Origin: Thalassotalea insulae
Lineage (GTDB): Bacteria; Pseudomonadota; Gammaproteobacteria; Enterobacterales; Alteromonadaceae
NCBI RefSeq assembly: GCF_030161395.1
Contig: NZ_BSST01000001.1
Coordinates: 3,286,001 to 3,350,000 of the forward strand
Direction: 5' to 3'
Length of the DNA stretch: 64,000 bases
How positions within the stretch are numbered: the first letter of the stretch is position 1; the number at the start of each line of letters is the position of its first letter. Positions 53,292 through 63,154 of the stretch are shown piece by piece. The position numbers and the translations under genes were made by a program. The notes under the pieces were generated by a model that was given only the letters and a program-made list of their open reading frames with translations, did no database searches and was not told where the DNA came from.

Positions 53292-53954
53292 ATGAATGTC
53301 AGAGTAGGAAGTCGTATTGGCGGAAAATCAGGCCGAAGTGGAGAATTACTGGCACAAAAGCTTCAACAAGAGGGCATTACTAACCCGAGAGTTTTACAAG
53401 CTATTGCTCGCAGCCCACGGCATATTTTTGTTCCGGAAATTTTAGCTCATAAGGCTTATGACAATACCGCTCTGCCGATTGGTCAGGGGCAAACGATTTC
53501 GCAGCCCTATATCGTAGCGAAAATGTCAGAGCTCTTGCTAAAAGATGGTATGCCGGACAGCATTTTAGAAATAGGCACAGGCTCAGGTTATCAAACGTCG
53601 ATTCTCGCACAGTTAACGGCTAAAGTGTATTCGGTTGAGCGTATCAAATCCTTACAGTTTCAGGCGAAGCGAAAATTGCAATCAATGGATTTACACAACA
53701 TTTCGATGAAACATGGTGATGGCTGGAAAGGCTGGCAGTCAAAAGCGCCGTTTCAGGCGATAATTGTCACCGCTGCGCCATCAGAAGTGCCACAGGCATT
53801 ATTGGCTCAACTGGCCGATGGCGGACGTTTAGTGATCCCGGTAGGTGAAGACACTCAAATTTTAAAAGTGATCACCCGTCATGGCGATGATTTTAGCGAG
53901 CAACAAGTAGAAGCTGTGCGCTTTGTACCTTTAGTACCAGGAGCTGTTCAGTGA
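53292..53954 (+). CDS. pcm: Protein-L-isoaspartate O-methyltransferase
   Basis: Pcm repairs isoaspartate in aged proteins with SAM. The product of about 220 residues has the SAM-binding motif ILEIGTGSGYQTSILAQL, the early PRHIFVPE segment and the C-terminal GGRLVIPVG. ATG 53292 is chosen because earlier in-frame codons lie inside surE. It overlaps the next start by four bases. Confidence 0.95.
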   Translation: MNVRVGSRIGGKSGRSGELLAQKLQQEGITNPRVLQAIARSPRHIFVPEILAHKAYDNTALPIGQGQTISQPYIVAKMSELLLKDGMPDSILEIGTGSGYQTSILAQLTAKVYSVERIKSLQFQAKRKLQSMDLHNISMKHGDGWKGWQSKAPFQAIIVTAAPSEVPQALLAQLADGGRLVIPVGEDTQILKVITRHGDDFSEQQVEAVRFVPLVPGAVQ

Positions 53955-54532
53955 AATTGTTTTCTGCTCTTTATCAATGGACGCTCAAATGGTCAGAGCA
54001 TAAATTAGCACCGAAAGTACTCGCCTTATTAACCTTTGCAGAATCAGTGTTTTTCCCTATTCCTCCTGATGTGCTGCTCGCGCCTATGGTACTTGCTAAG
54101 CCCGAGCGTGCTTGGCATTACGCGACCTTAACGACTTGTGCTTCGGTGATCGGTGGTATTGCTGGTTACGCCTTAGGTTACTATATGTTTGAACCCTGGA
54201 TCCAGCCATTGATCACAGAATGGGGCAAGCAGCAGACATTTGATCAAGCGGTTTCCTGGTTTAATCAGTGGGGAGTGTGGGTCGTATTTATTGCTGGTTT
54301 TTCCCCTATACCTTATAAAATTTTTACCGTAAGTGCTGGTTTTTTACAAATGGCGTTTTTACCTTATTTGCTTGCCTCTGCAATAGGAAGAGGGATGCGT
54401 TTCTTTTTAGTTGCCGGCATTATTTACTGGGGTGGTGAAAAAATGGAGCAAGGGTTACGTAAGTGGATTGACGTAATAGGTTGGCTAATTGTAGTGCTAA
54501 TTGTTATCGTTTATCTTATGTTGCAAAAATAA
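53951..54532 (+). CDS. yqaA: DedA/SNARE-associated membrane protein YqaA
   Basis: A 193-residue inner-membrane protein with about four or five helices and a VTT/DedA-like segment (FFPIPPDVLLAPMVLAKPER, then FIAGFSPIPYKIFTVSAGFLQM). GTG 53951 overlaps pcm by four bases. In related genomes it sits at this place between pcm and nlpD. Its role in lipid or membrane homeostasis is inferred from family. Confidence 0.88.
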   Translation: MKLFSALYQWTLKWSEHKLAPKVLALLTFAESVFFPIPPDVLLAPMVLAKPERAWHYATLTTCASVIGGIAGYALGYYMFEPWIQPLITEWGKQQTFDQAVSWFNQWGVWVVFIAGFSPIPYKIFTVSAGFLQMAFLPYLLASAIGRGMRFFLVAGIIYWGGEKMEQGLRKWIDVIGWLIVVLIVIVYLMLQK

Positions 54533-54581
54533 GCAGATCGAGAAGGTTTGCTCACAGAGTAAGAGAAAGTTAAGGTAAAGA

Positions 54582-55403
54582 GTGTTATTCAGATATAGTT
54601 TTGCATTTGTGTTATTGCTAGTTATTGGCTGTTCATCAAGGCAGACACCAGCGCCTGTGGTCGATGTTCAGGGACAAGTACCATTAAGTAAACGAGTGAA
54701 AAGCAGTATCAGGGGAAGTGAATATATAGTTAAAAAAGGTGAAACACTATATTCGATCTCATGGCGAGCGGGGTTAGACGTTAATACCCTGGCTCGATTG
54801 AATAAAATTTCTGCACCATATCAAATATTTCCCGGTCAAAAAATTTTTTTAGCGAAAAATTCTTCCAAGGCTAGTAAAAATAAACCCTCTAGTGAAAGCT
54901 TACCAGTTAAGCAACAAAAAGTTGTCAAAAAAGCTATTGCATCGAATAAAAAGCAGGAGTATGGTGAAAGTGTAAGAGGGCAAAAAATAAGCAAAAAGCC
55001 TTCGAGTACTAACCGGTCATTTTCACAAAAAATCAGACGTTGGGTCTGGCCGGCAAAAGGAAAGCTTTTAGCTAAGTTTTCCAATAGAAAACAAGGTAAT
55101 AAAGGAATTGACATCGCGGGTAACCGTAATGATTCGGTACAAGCAGCTGCTGATGGCAGGGTAGTTTACGCTGGTGATGTGTTACGAGGATACGGTCAGT
55201 TGATCATTGTTAAACACAACGATGATTACTTAAGTGCCTATGCTCATAACGATCGCATTTTGGTCAAGGAACAGCAGGTTGTAAAAGCCGGAGACGTTAT
55301 TGCAAAAATGGGTGATACTGACGCGGAAAGAGTCATGCTTCATTTTGAAGTTCGCTTTCGTGGTAAATCTGTAAATCCATTAAAATACCTACCGAGAAGA
55401 TAA
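54582..55403 (+). CDS. nlpD: NlpD-like LysM/M23 lipoprotein (amidase activator)
   Basis: NlpD activates the cell-separation amidase AmiC. The 273-residue product has a lipoprotein signal (lipobox VIGC), a LysM peptidoglycan-binding domain (YIVKKGETLYSISWRAGLDV), a basic linker and a C-terminal M23/LytM domain. The catalytic metal ligands are lost (Asn replaces the first His before GIDIAG, and HFEVR replaces HxH), as in true activators that have no own activity. The start is GTG with AAGG upstream; rpoS follows at 78 bases. Confidence 0.93.
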   Translation: MLFRYSFAFVLLLVIGCSSRQTPAPVVDVQGQVPLSKRVKSSIRGSEYIVKKGETLYSISWRAGLDVNTLARLNKISAPYQIFPGQKIFLAKNSSKASKNKPSSESLPVKQQKVVKKAIASNKKQEYGESVRGQKISKKPSSTNRSFSQKIRRWVWPAKGKLLAKFSNRKQGNKGIDIAGNRNDSVQAAADGRVVYAGDVLRGYGQLIIVKHNDDYLSAYAHNDRILVKEQQVVKAGDVIAKMGDTDAERVMLHFEVRFRGKSVNPLKYLPRR

Positions 55404-55480
55404 TAATAGAGAAATAATATTGGAGTTAATGTGAATATTTAGTCAGTAATTTCAGCTTTGCTAGTGACGGGAGAAATGGC

Positions 55481-56401
55481 ATGGGCATAGAAAAAGAATT
55501 AAAAAATATTGAATCTAATAGTAAGGAACAGGAAGTTCTAAGCAAAGTTCAGGATGAAGCACCGAGTAATTTAGATGCAACTCAGTTGTATCTGGGTGAG
55601 ATTGGTTTTTCTCCACTATTAACCGCAGAAGAAGAAGTTTATTTTTCTCGTCTGGCCCTTAAGGGCGATGAACCTTCCCGTAAACGTATGATTGAAAGCA
55701 ACTTACGTTTAGTCGTTAAAATTGCACGTCGATATAATAACCGCGGTTTACCTTTATTAGACCTGATCGAAGAAGGTAATTTGGGCTTGATCCGAGCGGT
55801 AGAAAAGTTTGATCCTGAGCGTGGTTTTAGATTCTCTACTTATGCGACTTGGTGGATACGTCAAACAATAGAACGTGCCATCATGAATCAAACCCGTACC
55901 ATTCGTTTACCTATTCATGTGGTCAAAGAACTTAATATTTATCTCCGTACTGCACGTGAGCTGGTGCAAAAACTAGATCATGAACCTACTGCCGAAGATA
56001 TTGCCCAAGAACTGGATGTGCCAGTTAAAGATGTCAGTAAAATGCTACGTCTTAATGAACGTATAGCCTCGGTCGACACCCCTTTTGGTGGTGAGTCTGA
56101 TAAAGTTTTACTTGATGTTATTCCCGATGAAAAAGCCCGTGGTCCTGAAGGAAATTTACAAAATGATGATATTAAAGATAATATCGTCCACTGGCTGAAT
56201 GAACTTAACTCTAAACAGCGAGAAGTGTTAGCACGTCGTTTCGGTCTGTTAGGCTATGAAGCAGCCACATTAGAAGATGTTGGTGTCGAAATTGGTTTAA
56301 CTCGCGAGCGAGTTCGTCAAATTCAAGTAGAAGCATTAAAACGCTTACGCGATATTTTAAGTGCTCAGGATCTATCGATAGAAGCATTATTCCAAGCTTA
56401 A
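55481..56401 (+). CDS. rpoS: RNA polymerase sigma factor RpoS
   Basis: RpoS is the general stress and stationary-phase sigma factor. The 306-residue product has region 1.2 (TQLYLGEIGFSPLLTAEEE), region 2 (NLRLVVKIARRYNNRGLPLL, then TYATWWIRQTIERAI), region 3 (RLPIHVVKELN) and region 4 (HTH: LEDVGVEIGLTRERVRQIQ). It is slightly shorter than the E. coli form (330). The promoter is expected inside nlpD, as in related genomes; GGGAGA lies before the ATG. Confidence 0.97.
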   Translation: MGIEKELKNIESNSKEQEVLSKVQDEAPSNLDATQLYLGEIGFSPLLTAEEEVYFSRLALKGDEPSRKRMIESNLRLVVKIARRYNNRGLPLLDLIEEGNLGLIRAVEKFDPERGFRFSTYATWWIRQTIERAIMNQTRTIRLPIHVVKELNIYLRTARELVQKLDHEPTAEDIAQELDVPVKDVSKMLRLNERIASVDTPFGGESDKVLLDVIPDEKARGPEGNLQNDDIKDNIVHWLNELNSKQREVLARRFGLLGYEAATLEDVGVEIGLTRERVRQIQVEALKRLRDILSAQDLSIEALFQA

Positions 56402-56423
56402 TATTCCGTTTAGCTTAACCATA

Positions 56424-56450
56424 AAAAACCAGCCAATCGGCTGGTTTTTT
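56424..56450 (+). terminator. Terminator after rpoS
   Basis: AAAAACCAGCC and GGCTGGTTTTT form an 11-bp stem around AATC with a T-run, between rpoS and the convergent mutS. Confidence 0.88.
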
Positions 56451-56479
56451 GCTGAATTGAAGCTAATTAGTATTCACTG

Positions 56480-59047
56480 TTAAAGCTGATTTTTTAATTG
56501 AAACAATAAATCCAGTGCTTGTTTCGGGTTGAGTTCATTGGCGTCCAGCGCTTTTAGTTGGCTGACTACTGGATGTTCGGAATCTACCAGAGAAAGTTGC
56601 TCAAAGACCTGTTGACTGTTTTCAATAACCGACGGGGCTTGTTGGTTTTCCAGTTCAGTTAATCGTTGCTTAGCGCGCTGGATCACTGCTTTAGGTACAC
56701 CAGCTAATTGCGCAACCTGTAACCCAAAACTTTTACTTGCTGCTCCTTCCTGTACAGCATGCATGAAAATGATATCATCGCCGTGTTCCATCGCATCGAG
56801 ATGAACATTTGCTAGGCTGTCTATTTGCTCGGCCAACAAGGTTAATTCAAAGTAATGGCTTGCAAACAGGGTAAATGCCTTAGTTTTCACCGCCAACATT
56901 TCAGCGCAAGCCCAGGCAAGCGAAAGCCCGTCATAGGTACTGGTGCCACGGCCGATTTCATCTAATAGTACTAAACTTCTGTTAGTTGCATTGTGTAAAA
57001 TGTTGGCAGTTTCTGTCATTTCAACCATAAAGGTTGAACGTCCGCTGGCTAAATCGTCGGATGCGCCAATACGAGTGAAAATTCGATCGACTAATCCTAT
57101 TTTTGCTCCATCGGCGGGTACATAGCAGCCAATATGAGCTAATAGCACAATTAAAGCCGTTTGCCGCATATAGGTGGATTTTCCCCCCATATTAGGACCA
57201 GTAATGATTAACATTTTACGTTGTTCATTAAGCAAAACTGGATTGGCGATAAATGCCTCGTCGGTCATCTGCTCAACTACAGGGTGACGACCTGCTTCAA
57301 TATGTATGCCCGGCGTTTTCACTAATTCCGGTTTTACATAATTGAGTGTTTCGGCCCGTTCGGCAAAGGTAGTCAGTACGTCTAGCTCGGCAAGAGCTTG
57401 AGATAGCTGCTGTAACTGTTCGATATCGGGTAAAATCAGCTCAAATAGCTCTTCATAAAGACGCTTTTCCAATGCGAGAAAACGGCTTTGTGCACTTAAC
57501 ACTTTTTCTTCATGCTGTTTTAGTTCATTAGTGATAAAGCGCTCATTGTTTTTTAGTGTTTGCCGGCGAATATAATCATCAGGTACTTCGCCAGAGCTGG
57601 CTCGGCTGATTTCAATATAAAAGCCGTGGACCTTGTTATAGCCTACTTTTAACGTTTGAATGCCAGTTCTTTGTTTTTCTCGCTCTTCCAGTTGCGCCAA
57701 AAATTCGCTTGCTCCTTGGCTAAGGTCTCTCAAGGTATCGAGTTCCTGATGATAACCCGGAGCAATGACACCACCATCTCGGATCAATACTGGTGGATTA
57801 TCAACAATAGCGTTATTAAGTAGCTGATAGAGCTCTGGCATAGGTTGTAATCGCTGAGCTAGCTTTGCTAATTGCGGATGTTGTTCTCCTGACACACTGG
57901 TAATTAAATTTGGTAGTTGACCTAACGCATTACGTAAACGGGCAAAGTCTCTTGGTCTTGCTGAACGTAATGCAATTCGTGCGACGATACGTTCTGTATC
58001 ACCAATAGTTTTAAGCTGAGGTTGCAACGCAAAATGTAATTCGCTTGTTAACAGCTCACTAATGGCGTTTTGTCTAAATTGTAATTGATTGAGGTCTTGT
58101 AGCGGGAAGTGTAACCAACGCTTTAATAACCTTGACCCCATAGGAGTCGAAGATTTATCTAATACCGCTGCTAGGGTGTTTTCTAATCCACCTTGTAAAT
58201 TTTGTGTCAACTCGAGATTGCGCCTGGTGGCGGCATCAAGTATTACGCCTTGCTGTGCTGATTCTGCCACAATAGCGCGGATATGAGGCAGTGCACTGCG
58301 TTGTGTATCTTTCACATATTGTAAAAGACAACCAGCGGCGCATAAACCTAATGGATAATCATCGACGCCAAAACCACTGAGTTCTTTGGTACCAAATTGC
58401 TGATTCAGCAGGTTAGTGGCAGTTGCTAAATCGAATTCCCAGTCTGGACGTCGGCGTAAGCCTTTATAGCGCTCAATAACGCTAAACTGTGAAAACGATT
58501 CTGGGTACAAAAGCTCAGCGGGTGATAAACGTTGTAATTCTGCTTGTAGTTGCTCTATAGATTGCGGCTGGCAAATAACATAGCGACCACTGGTCATATC
58601 TAAATATGACAGGCCGAACTGAGTTTTTTCTTCAAATATACATACCAACAGATTATCTTGCCGATCGGCTAATAACGCTTCATCACTGACGGTACCAGGG
58701 GTAACAATACGGACTACTTTTCTTTCAACGGGTCCTTTACTGGTTGCTGGGTCGCCAATTTGTTCACAAATAGCGACGGATTCACCTAACGCCACCAGCT
58801 TGGCAAGATAAGTTTCAACCGCATGATAGGGCACGCCAGCCATTGGGATTGCGTTACCACCGGTTTTACCACGGGCCGTTAAGGAAATATCTAATAAATC
58901 GGAAGCTTTTTTCGCATCGTCAAAAAACAACTCGTAAAAATCTCCCATGCGGTAAAATAATAATATTTGAGGAAATTCGGCTTTAATGGTTAGGTATTGA
59001 CGCATCATCGGGGTGTGCGAAGATAAATCAGCAGTGGAATTTGTCAT
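56480..59047 (-). CDS. mutS: DNA mismatch repair protein MutS
   Basis: MutS recognises mismatches and starts repair with MutL. The 855-residue product has the mismatch-contact FYRMGDFYELF (Phe-x-Glu), the core and lever domains, and the ATPase domain with Walker A GPNMGGKSTYM, LLDEIGRGTSTYDG and TLFASHYFELT. Length is typical. It is convergent with rpoS and divergent from recA. Confidence 0.98.
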   Translation of the reverse strand: MTNSTADLSSHTPMMRQYLTIKAEFPQILLFYRMGDFYELFFDDAKKASDLLDISLTARGKTGGNAIPMAGVPYHAVETYLAKLVALGESVAICEQIGDPATSKGPVERKVVRIVTPGTVSDEALLADRQDNLLVCIFEEKTQFGLSYLDMTSGRYVICQPQSIEQLQAELQRLSPAELLYPESFSQFSVIERYKGLRRRPDWEFDLATATNLLNQQFGTKELSGFGVDDYPLGLCAAGCLLQYVKDTQRSALPHIRAIVAESAQQGVILDAATRRNLELTQNLQGGLENTLAAVLDKSSTPMGSRLLKRWLHFPLQDLNQLQFRQNAISELLTSELHFALQPQLKTIGDTERIVARIALRSARPRDFARLRNALGQLPNLITSVSGEQHPQLAKLAQRLQPMPELYQLLNNAIVDNPPVLIRDGGVIAPGYHQELDTLRDLSQGASEFLAQLEEREKQRTGIQTLKVGYNKVHGFYIEISRASSGEVPDDYIRRQTLKNNERFITNELKQHEEKVLSAQSRFLALEKRLYEELFELILPDIEQLQQLSQALAELDVLTTFAERAETLNYVKPELVKTPGIHIEAGRHPVVEQMTDEAFIANPVLLNEQRKMLIITGPNMGGKSTYMRQTALIVLLAHIGCYVPADGAKIGLVDRIFTRIGASDDLASGRSTFMVEMTETANILHNATNRSLVLLDEIGRGTSTYDGLSLAWACAEMLAVKTKAFTLFASHYFELTLLAEQIDSLANVHLDAMEHGDDIIFMHAVQEGAASKSFGLQVAQLAGVPKAVIQRAKQRLTELENQQAPSVIENSQQVFEQLSLVDSEHPVVSQLKALDANELNPKQALDLLFQLKNQL

Positions 59048-59280
59048 TAAAAATTATTCTTTTTGGCTTAAGCTAATCTAAAAGTGATAGCGGATATTAT
59101 GCCATAAGCGTTCTCGCGATCATCGCCTATTTTTGCTATTTTCTTATTTTATTGGCCTAAGTGAATACTGTATCTCTGTAAATTTTTTACTAATGGGTGA
59201 AGTAAATCGTTAGCTTTTAAATTTAACTCCTTTAAAAACAAGTTATTAAAAAATCAGAATTAGATTTTCTAAAAAAACTC

Positions 59281-59308
59281 TTGATACTGTACGGTCATAC
59301 AGTATACT
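59281..59308 (+). promoter_or_regulatory. recA promoter overlapping a LexA (SOS) box
   Basis: TTGATA (59281-59286), 16 bases and TATACT (59303-59308) form a sigma-70 promoter. The LexA operator TACTGTACGGTCATACAGTA (59285-59304) lies over it, with the CTG-N10-CAG form. LexA binding would block the polymerase directly, so recA should be SOS-induced. Confidence 0.9.
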
Positions 59309-59352
59309 TTGCCGTATTGAATGATTATATCTATTTATCTGTGGAGCAAGAA

Positions 59353-60381
59353 ATGGACGAGAACAAAGAAAAAGCACTCTCTGCTGCGTTAGGCCAAATT
59401 GAACGTCAGTTTGGTAAAGGTTCAATAATGAAGCTAGGTGAAAACCGCAGCATGGACGTAGAAACCATTTCTACAGGCTCTCTTGGACTTGATATTGCCC
59501 TAGGCGCCGGTGGTTTACCTATGGGACGCGTAGTTGAAATCTATGGTCCTGAATCAAGTGGTAAAACAACGCTGACATTAGAAGTGATTGCTGAAGCGCA
59601 GCGTAATGGTAAAGTCTGTGCTTTTGTTGATGCCGAGCATGCGCTTGACCCTATTTATGCTGAAAAGCTCGGGGTAAACATTAATGAACTGCTAGTGTCA
59701 CAGCCAGATACTGGTGAGCAAGCATTAGAAATTTGTGACATGTTAACCCGCTCCGGTGCTGTTGATGTCATCGTGGTTGACTCTGTTGCCGCATTAACGC
59801 CAAAAGCTGAAATTGAAGGTGATATGGGGGATTCTCATATGGGGCTTCAAGCACGTATGCTCTCACAGGCAATGCGTAAACTAACCGGTAACTTAAAGCA
59901 GTCTAATACCATGCTGATTTTTATTAACCAAATTCGCATGAAAATTGGTGTGATGTTTGGTAATCCGGAAACCACTACTGGTGGTAATGCCTTGAAGTTT
60001 TATGCCTCTGTTCGTTTAGATATCCGCCGTATTGGTGCGGTTAAGCAGGGCGATGAGATTGTTGGTAATGAAACTCGAGTTAAAGTGGTAAAAAATAAAG
60101 TTGCGCCACCGTTTAAACAAGTTGAATTTCAAATTCTATACGGTGAAGGGATCAATAGCTTGGGTGAGTTAATCGACCTTGGTGTACAAAATAAATTGGT
60201 AGAAAAAGCAGGTGCCTGGTATAGCTATAATGGTGACAGAATTGGTCAAGGTAAAGCGAAAGCGGTAGATTACCTTAAAGAACATCCAGAAATGTCTAAA
60301 GAGTTAGATACTAAATTACGAGATATGTTTTTAAATCGAAATAAAGATGTTCAAGAGCAGGAAGAGCCTGTCGCAGAATAA
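59353..60381 (+). CDS. recA: Recombinase A
   Basis: RecA forms filaments on ssDNA for homologous recombination and LexA cleavage. The 342-residue product has the Walker A GPESSGKTT, VDAEHALDP and the L2-loop region with GNPETTTGGNALKFYAS, and an acidic C terminus. ATG 59353 is the family start; the open frame begins earlier at 59281 inside the promoter, so it is not used. recX does not follow. Confidence 0.98.
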   Translation: MDENKEKALSAALGQIERQFGKGSIMKLGENRSMDVETISTGSLGLDIALGAGGLPMGRVVEIYGPESSGKTTLTLEVIAEAQRNGKVCAFVDAEHALDPIYAEKLGVNINELLVSQPDTGEQALEICDMLTRSGAVDVIVVDSVAALTPKAEIEGDMGDSHMGLQARMLSQAMRKLTGNLKQSNTMLIFINQIRMKIGVMFGNPETTTGGNALKFYASVRLDIRRIGAVKQGDEIVGNETRVKVVKNKVAPPFKQVEFQILYGEGINSLGELIDLGVQNKLVEKAGAWYSYNGDRIGQGKAKAVDYLKEHPEMSKELDTKLRDMFLNRNKDVQEQEEPVAE

Positions 60382-60402
60382 GCTTAAGCTAAATTTAACG
60401 TT

Positions 60403-60430
60403 AAAAAGCCATCAATATGATGGCTTTTTT
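60403..60430 (+). terminator. Terminator after recA
   Basis: AAAAAGCCATCA and TGATGGCTTTTT pair around a short loop with a T-run. With this, recA is a single-gene transcript. Confidence 0.85.
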
Positions 60431-60564
60431 ACTGTTACTTGTTTAGTTACGAAAGTAAAAGTACTTTGTTTTGGAAACTTTAAAGTGTATCTGCTAGGTG
60501 AGAGAAGTCATCACGATTTTCCGGATAATATGAGTAAGCTAACTATGTTTCCAATATCGAATAT

Positions 60565-62709
60565 CTAGTGGATAGTACGATGTACATCGCCTTCCAGACT
60601 TTCTATGTCACTTACCATTATTTGACCGTTATTGACATCATAGCTAGAAAGTTCATCTAAAAGATATTTTTTACTCTTTTTAGTATCGTTTAATGGCACT
60701 ACATTTAAGTAGGTATTGCCGTTTTCATCGCTGCCATAATACAGCGTATTTGAGTCTATTTTTACATGATAAAAACCATCTGCCAGGTTTAGGTGTAGAG
60801 GAATAGCTTGATTCTGATTAACGGCTGAATAGCTTGTTAATTCTGCTAATTTAGCACGATATAGGGCATTAGTTTGCTGTTCAATTAAATAGATACCATC
60901 AGGCTGTTTACTATCTGTCAGTCCATATGCCCATTGGCCATTAATTGGTTGAATTTTCTTATTATTCAAGCTGACAACTACTAATTCCGGACTACCGTCT
61001 ACCACAGTCGTTATGGCTGCTTTGCTTTTTGACAGCCAATCGAGAGAAATTATAGGACTTTCACTCGAATAGATTAGATGCTCTTGTTTTAGTAATGTTA
61101 GCGGGTTGACGATACTCAATTCACTTATTGGCAAATGATAAATTTTATTTTCTACATTGAGTAAAACACTTTGATCATCGGTAGACACCGCGATATACCC
61201 TAACCAATAAGGGAGAGCAAAATTAGTGACTATCTTGGCTTGGTTATTGTCATAATGCGCTAAATATAACTGCCTGCGGCCACTGCGCTCTGAAACAAAT
61301 AAGTACTGTGGACTATGATGAAATAATGCAGGGTTACTATCATTAACCGTTGAATTATCAATTTTTTCTACTTGTTCTGGAGGCACTAACCAACGATTAC
61401 TAAAGTTTTCTTGTTTGGTACTAAACAACAAATTTTGACCGTCAGGAAATAACGTCATGCGTGGTGCCAAGTACTCAGATACATTGACCACAGTCGTTGC
61501 ATTGTCACCGTCTAAATCACTTTTTATAATTTGATGCGCAGGTGGCGAAGCATAATAGTAAATTTTTTTAGAATCATGATGCCATATAGCCTCATAAACC
61601 GGACGGTTAAACTTGACTCCTTCGGTAATTTCATTAGTCAGTAAATCCAACACCAGTAGCTGGGTTTTGTAATCGCTATTTGTGCTCATTATTAACAGTT
61701 TTTCTCCATCGGGAGAAATATCAATACTGTGATGGCCCCAGCCAGCAGGCTCTGTTTGGGTAGCTAGACTATGCTTTTGGCTTTTGAGCTCAAAAGCATA
61801 TATTTGATTTGGCCACAGGTTTTTCGGCTGTGCTGCATAGTAAATTACTTGTTGCTCGGCGTGGTAATCAATATCTTTAATTCGCTTGTTGCTACAGTCA
61901 AATAACTTCTCTACGGTGTGTTTTATCTGATTTACCGATGAAAGTGTGGCTCGATATACACCACAACTGCTTTGTTTTTTATCAAGATAGAACAAGTTTG
62001 TTGTTTTACCATCCTCTTGAGTATCCAATGCAATGATTTGGCTCATGCTAACACTACCTATATCTATTTGTTCAGTTTGCTCAGTATGGATATTTTTCAG
62101 CCATAGTTGAAAACGCGCATGTTTAGCGTCTTTTTTAAGGTAATATAAGTGCTTCCTATCAGGATGCATACGCGCTGATTGTTCTGCGCCATGTGAACGA
62201 GTTAACGCTTTAGTATAGTAATGTGTACTACTTTCGTGATCTTTATCGTGAAAGAATTGCCATAATAAAACACATAATAGTATTGATAAAAAAATGAATA
62301 TGACTTTGCGGTTATACTCACTTGATAATATTTTGGGGTTACCGTAGTCTTTTCTGGTTTCACTCGATATCTGTTTAGTAATATCTGTCACAGAATAGGG
62401 AGCAATCGGGAGCACCTCAGATATCAATCGATAGCCTCTTTTAGGCACTGTTTGGATATAACGCGGGTTCTTTGCACCGTCACCTAGTACTTTACGTAGA
62501 TTAGCAATCATTTTGTTGATGGCATTATCGGTAACAAGTGAGCCAGGCCACAATGCATCTAGGATATCTTGCCGAGAAATAATGCTATTGGGTTGCTCAA
62601 CAAAAAGGGATAGCAATTCAAAAAGTTTAGGCTCTATCGCTACTTCCTGATCTTGGCGTAATAATCTTGTTTGTTTAGTGTCGAGGACGAACTCGCCAAA
62701 TTGCTTCAT
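60565..62709 (-). CDS. CadC-like membrane regulator with winged helix and PD40/TolB propeller
   Basis: The 714-residue product has an OmpR-type winged helix at about residues 1-98 (MKQFGEFVLDTKQTRLLRQD, then QTVPKRGYRLISEV), one transmembrane helix at about 135-152 (VIFIFLSILLCVLLWQFF), and a periplasmic PD40/TolB-like propeller (HPDRKHLYYLKKD, SPDGEKLLIMSTN, FPDGQNLLFSTKQ). It is of the same design as the protein at 14362 and likewise divergent from a hydrolase-containing transcript. Confidence 0.85.
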   Translation of the reverse strand: MKQFGEFVLDTKQTRLLRQDQEVAIEPKLFELLSLFVEQPNSIISRQDILDALWPGSLVTDNAINKMIANLRKVLGDGAKNPRYIQTVPKRGYRLISEVLPIAPYSVTDITKQISSETRKDYGNPKILSSEYNRKVIFIFLSILLCVLLWQFFHDKDHESSTHYYTKALTRSHGAEQSARMHPDRKHLYYLKKDAKHARFQLWLKNIHTEQTEQIDIGSVSMSQIIALDTQEDGKTTNLFYLDKKQSSCGVYRATLSSVNQIKHTVEKLFDCSNKRIKDIDYHAEQQVIYYAAQPKNLWPNQIYAFELKSQKHSLATQTEPAGWGHHSIDISPDGEKLLIMSTNSDYKTQLLVLDLLTNEITEGVKFNRPVYEAIWHHDSKKIYYYASPPAHQIIKSDLDGDNATTVVNVSEYLAPRMTLFPDGQNLLFSTKQENFSNRWLVPPEQVEKIDNSTVNDSNPALFHHSPQYLFVSERSGRRQLYLAHYDNNQAKIVTNFALPYWLGYIAVSTDDQSVLLNVENKIYHLPISELSIVNPLTLLKQEHLIYSSESPIISLDWLSKSKAAITTVVDGSPELVVVSLNNKKIQPINGQWAYGLTDSKQPDGIYLIEQQTNALYRAKLAELTSYSAVNQNQAIPLHLNLADGFYHVKIDSNTLYYGSDENGNTYLNVVPLNDTKKSKKYLLDELSSYDVNNGQIMVSDIESLEGDVHRTIH

Positions 62710-62911
62710 AAAAGTTTGTTGTTATATTGAAAAATGCTTAACGAGCTTATCACACTGATAATTAAATATAAAAATGGCTAACGCCTGTTTAAGTTAGTTT
62801 TCTGATATTCACCTTTTCTTCATCTTTTTTCCCAACAATTTCATTACTTTTTCTAAGCTCTTAGCCACATTACTTACTTTCAAACAGTAATTAAAAAATA
62901 ATGGAATTTTT

Positions 62912-63034
62912 ATGATTAAACAGATAGTAATTTTTATCTTTGCGTTTTTGTTTGGCTTCAAAGATGTAAGTGTCAATGTTCGTGGTATTTCAATAACTGA
63001 CGGAACCGCTTCTAATTTACTAGACGCCTCTTAG
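62912..63034 (+). CDS. Possible 40-residue membrane or secreted peptide
   Basis: A 40-codon frame with an N-terminal hydrophobic stretch (IVIFIFAFLFGF) preceded by Met-Ile-Lys and followed by a polar tail (VRGISITDGTASNLLDAS) and TAG. GGA lies 7-9 bases upstream of ATG. It is in the divergent promoter side of the regulator and precedes the alpha/beta hydrolase by 120 bases. It is too short to exclude chance, but codon use and hydrophobic start are protein-like. Confidence 0.4.
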   Translation: MIKQIVIFIFAFLFGFKDVSVNVRGISITDGTASNLLDAS

Positions 63035-63154
63035 TTTTTATTTTACTTCATCCTCACAAAGTTTGCTGATCTGAGGTCTGACATATTTGTGTGCATTAGT
63101 GAAATTATATAACAAGAAAGAATTATTTGAATGACAATAAACGGAGTGTATTTG

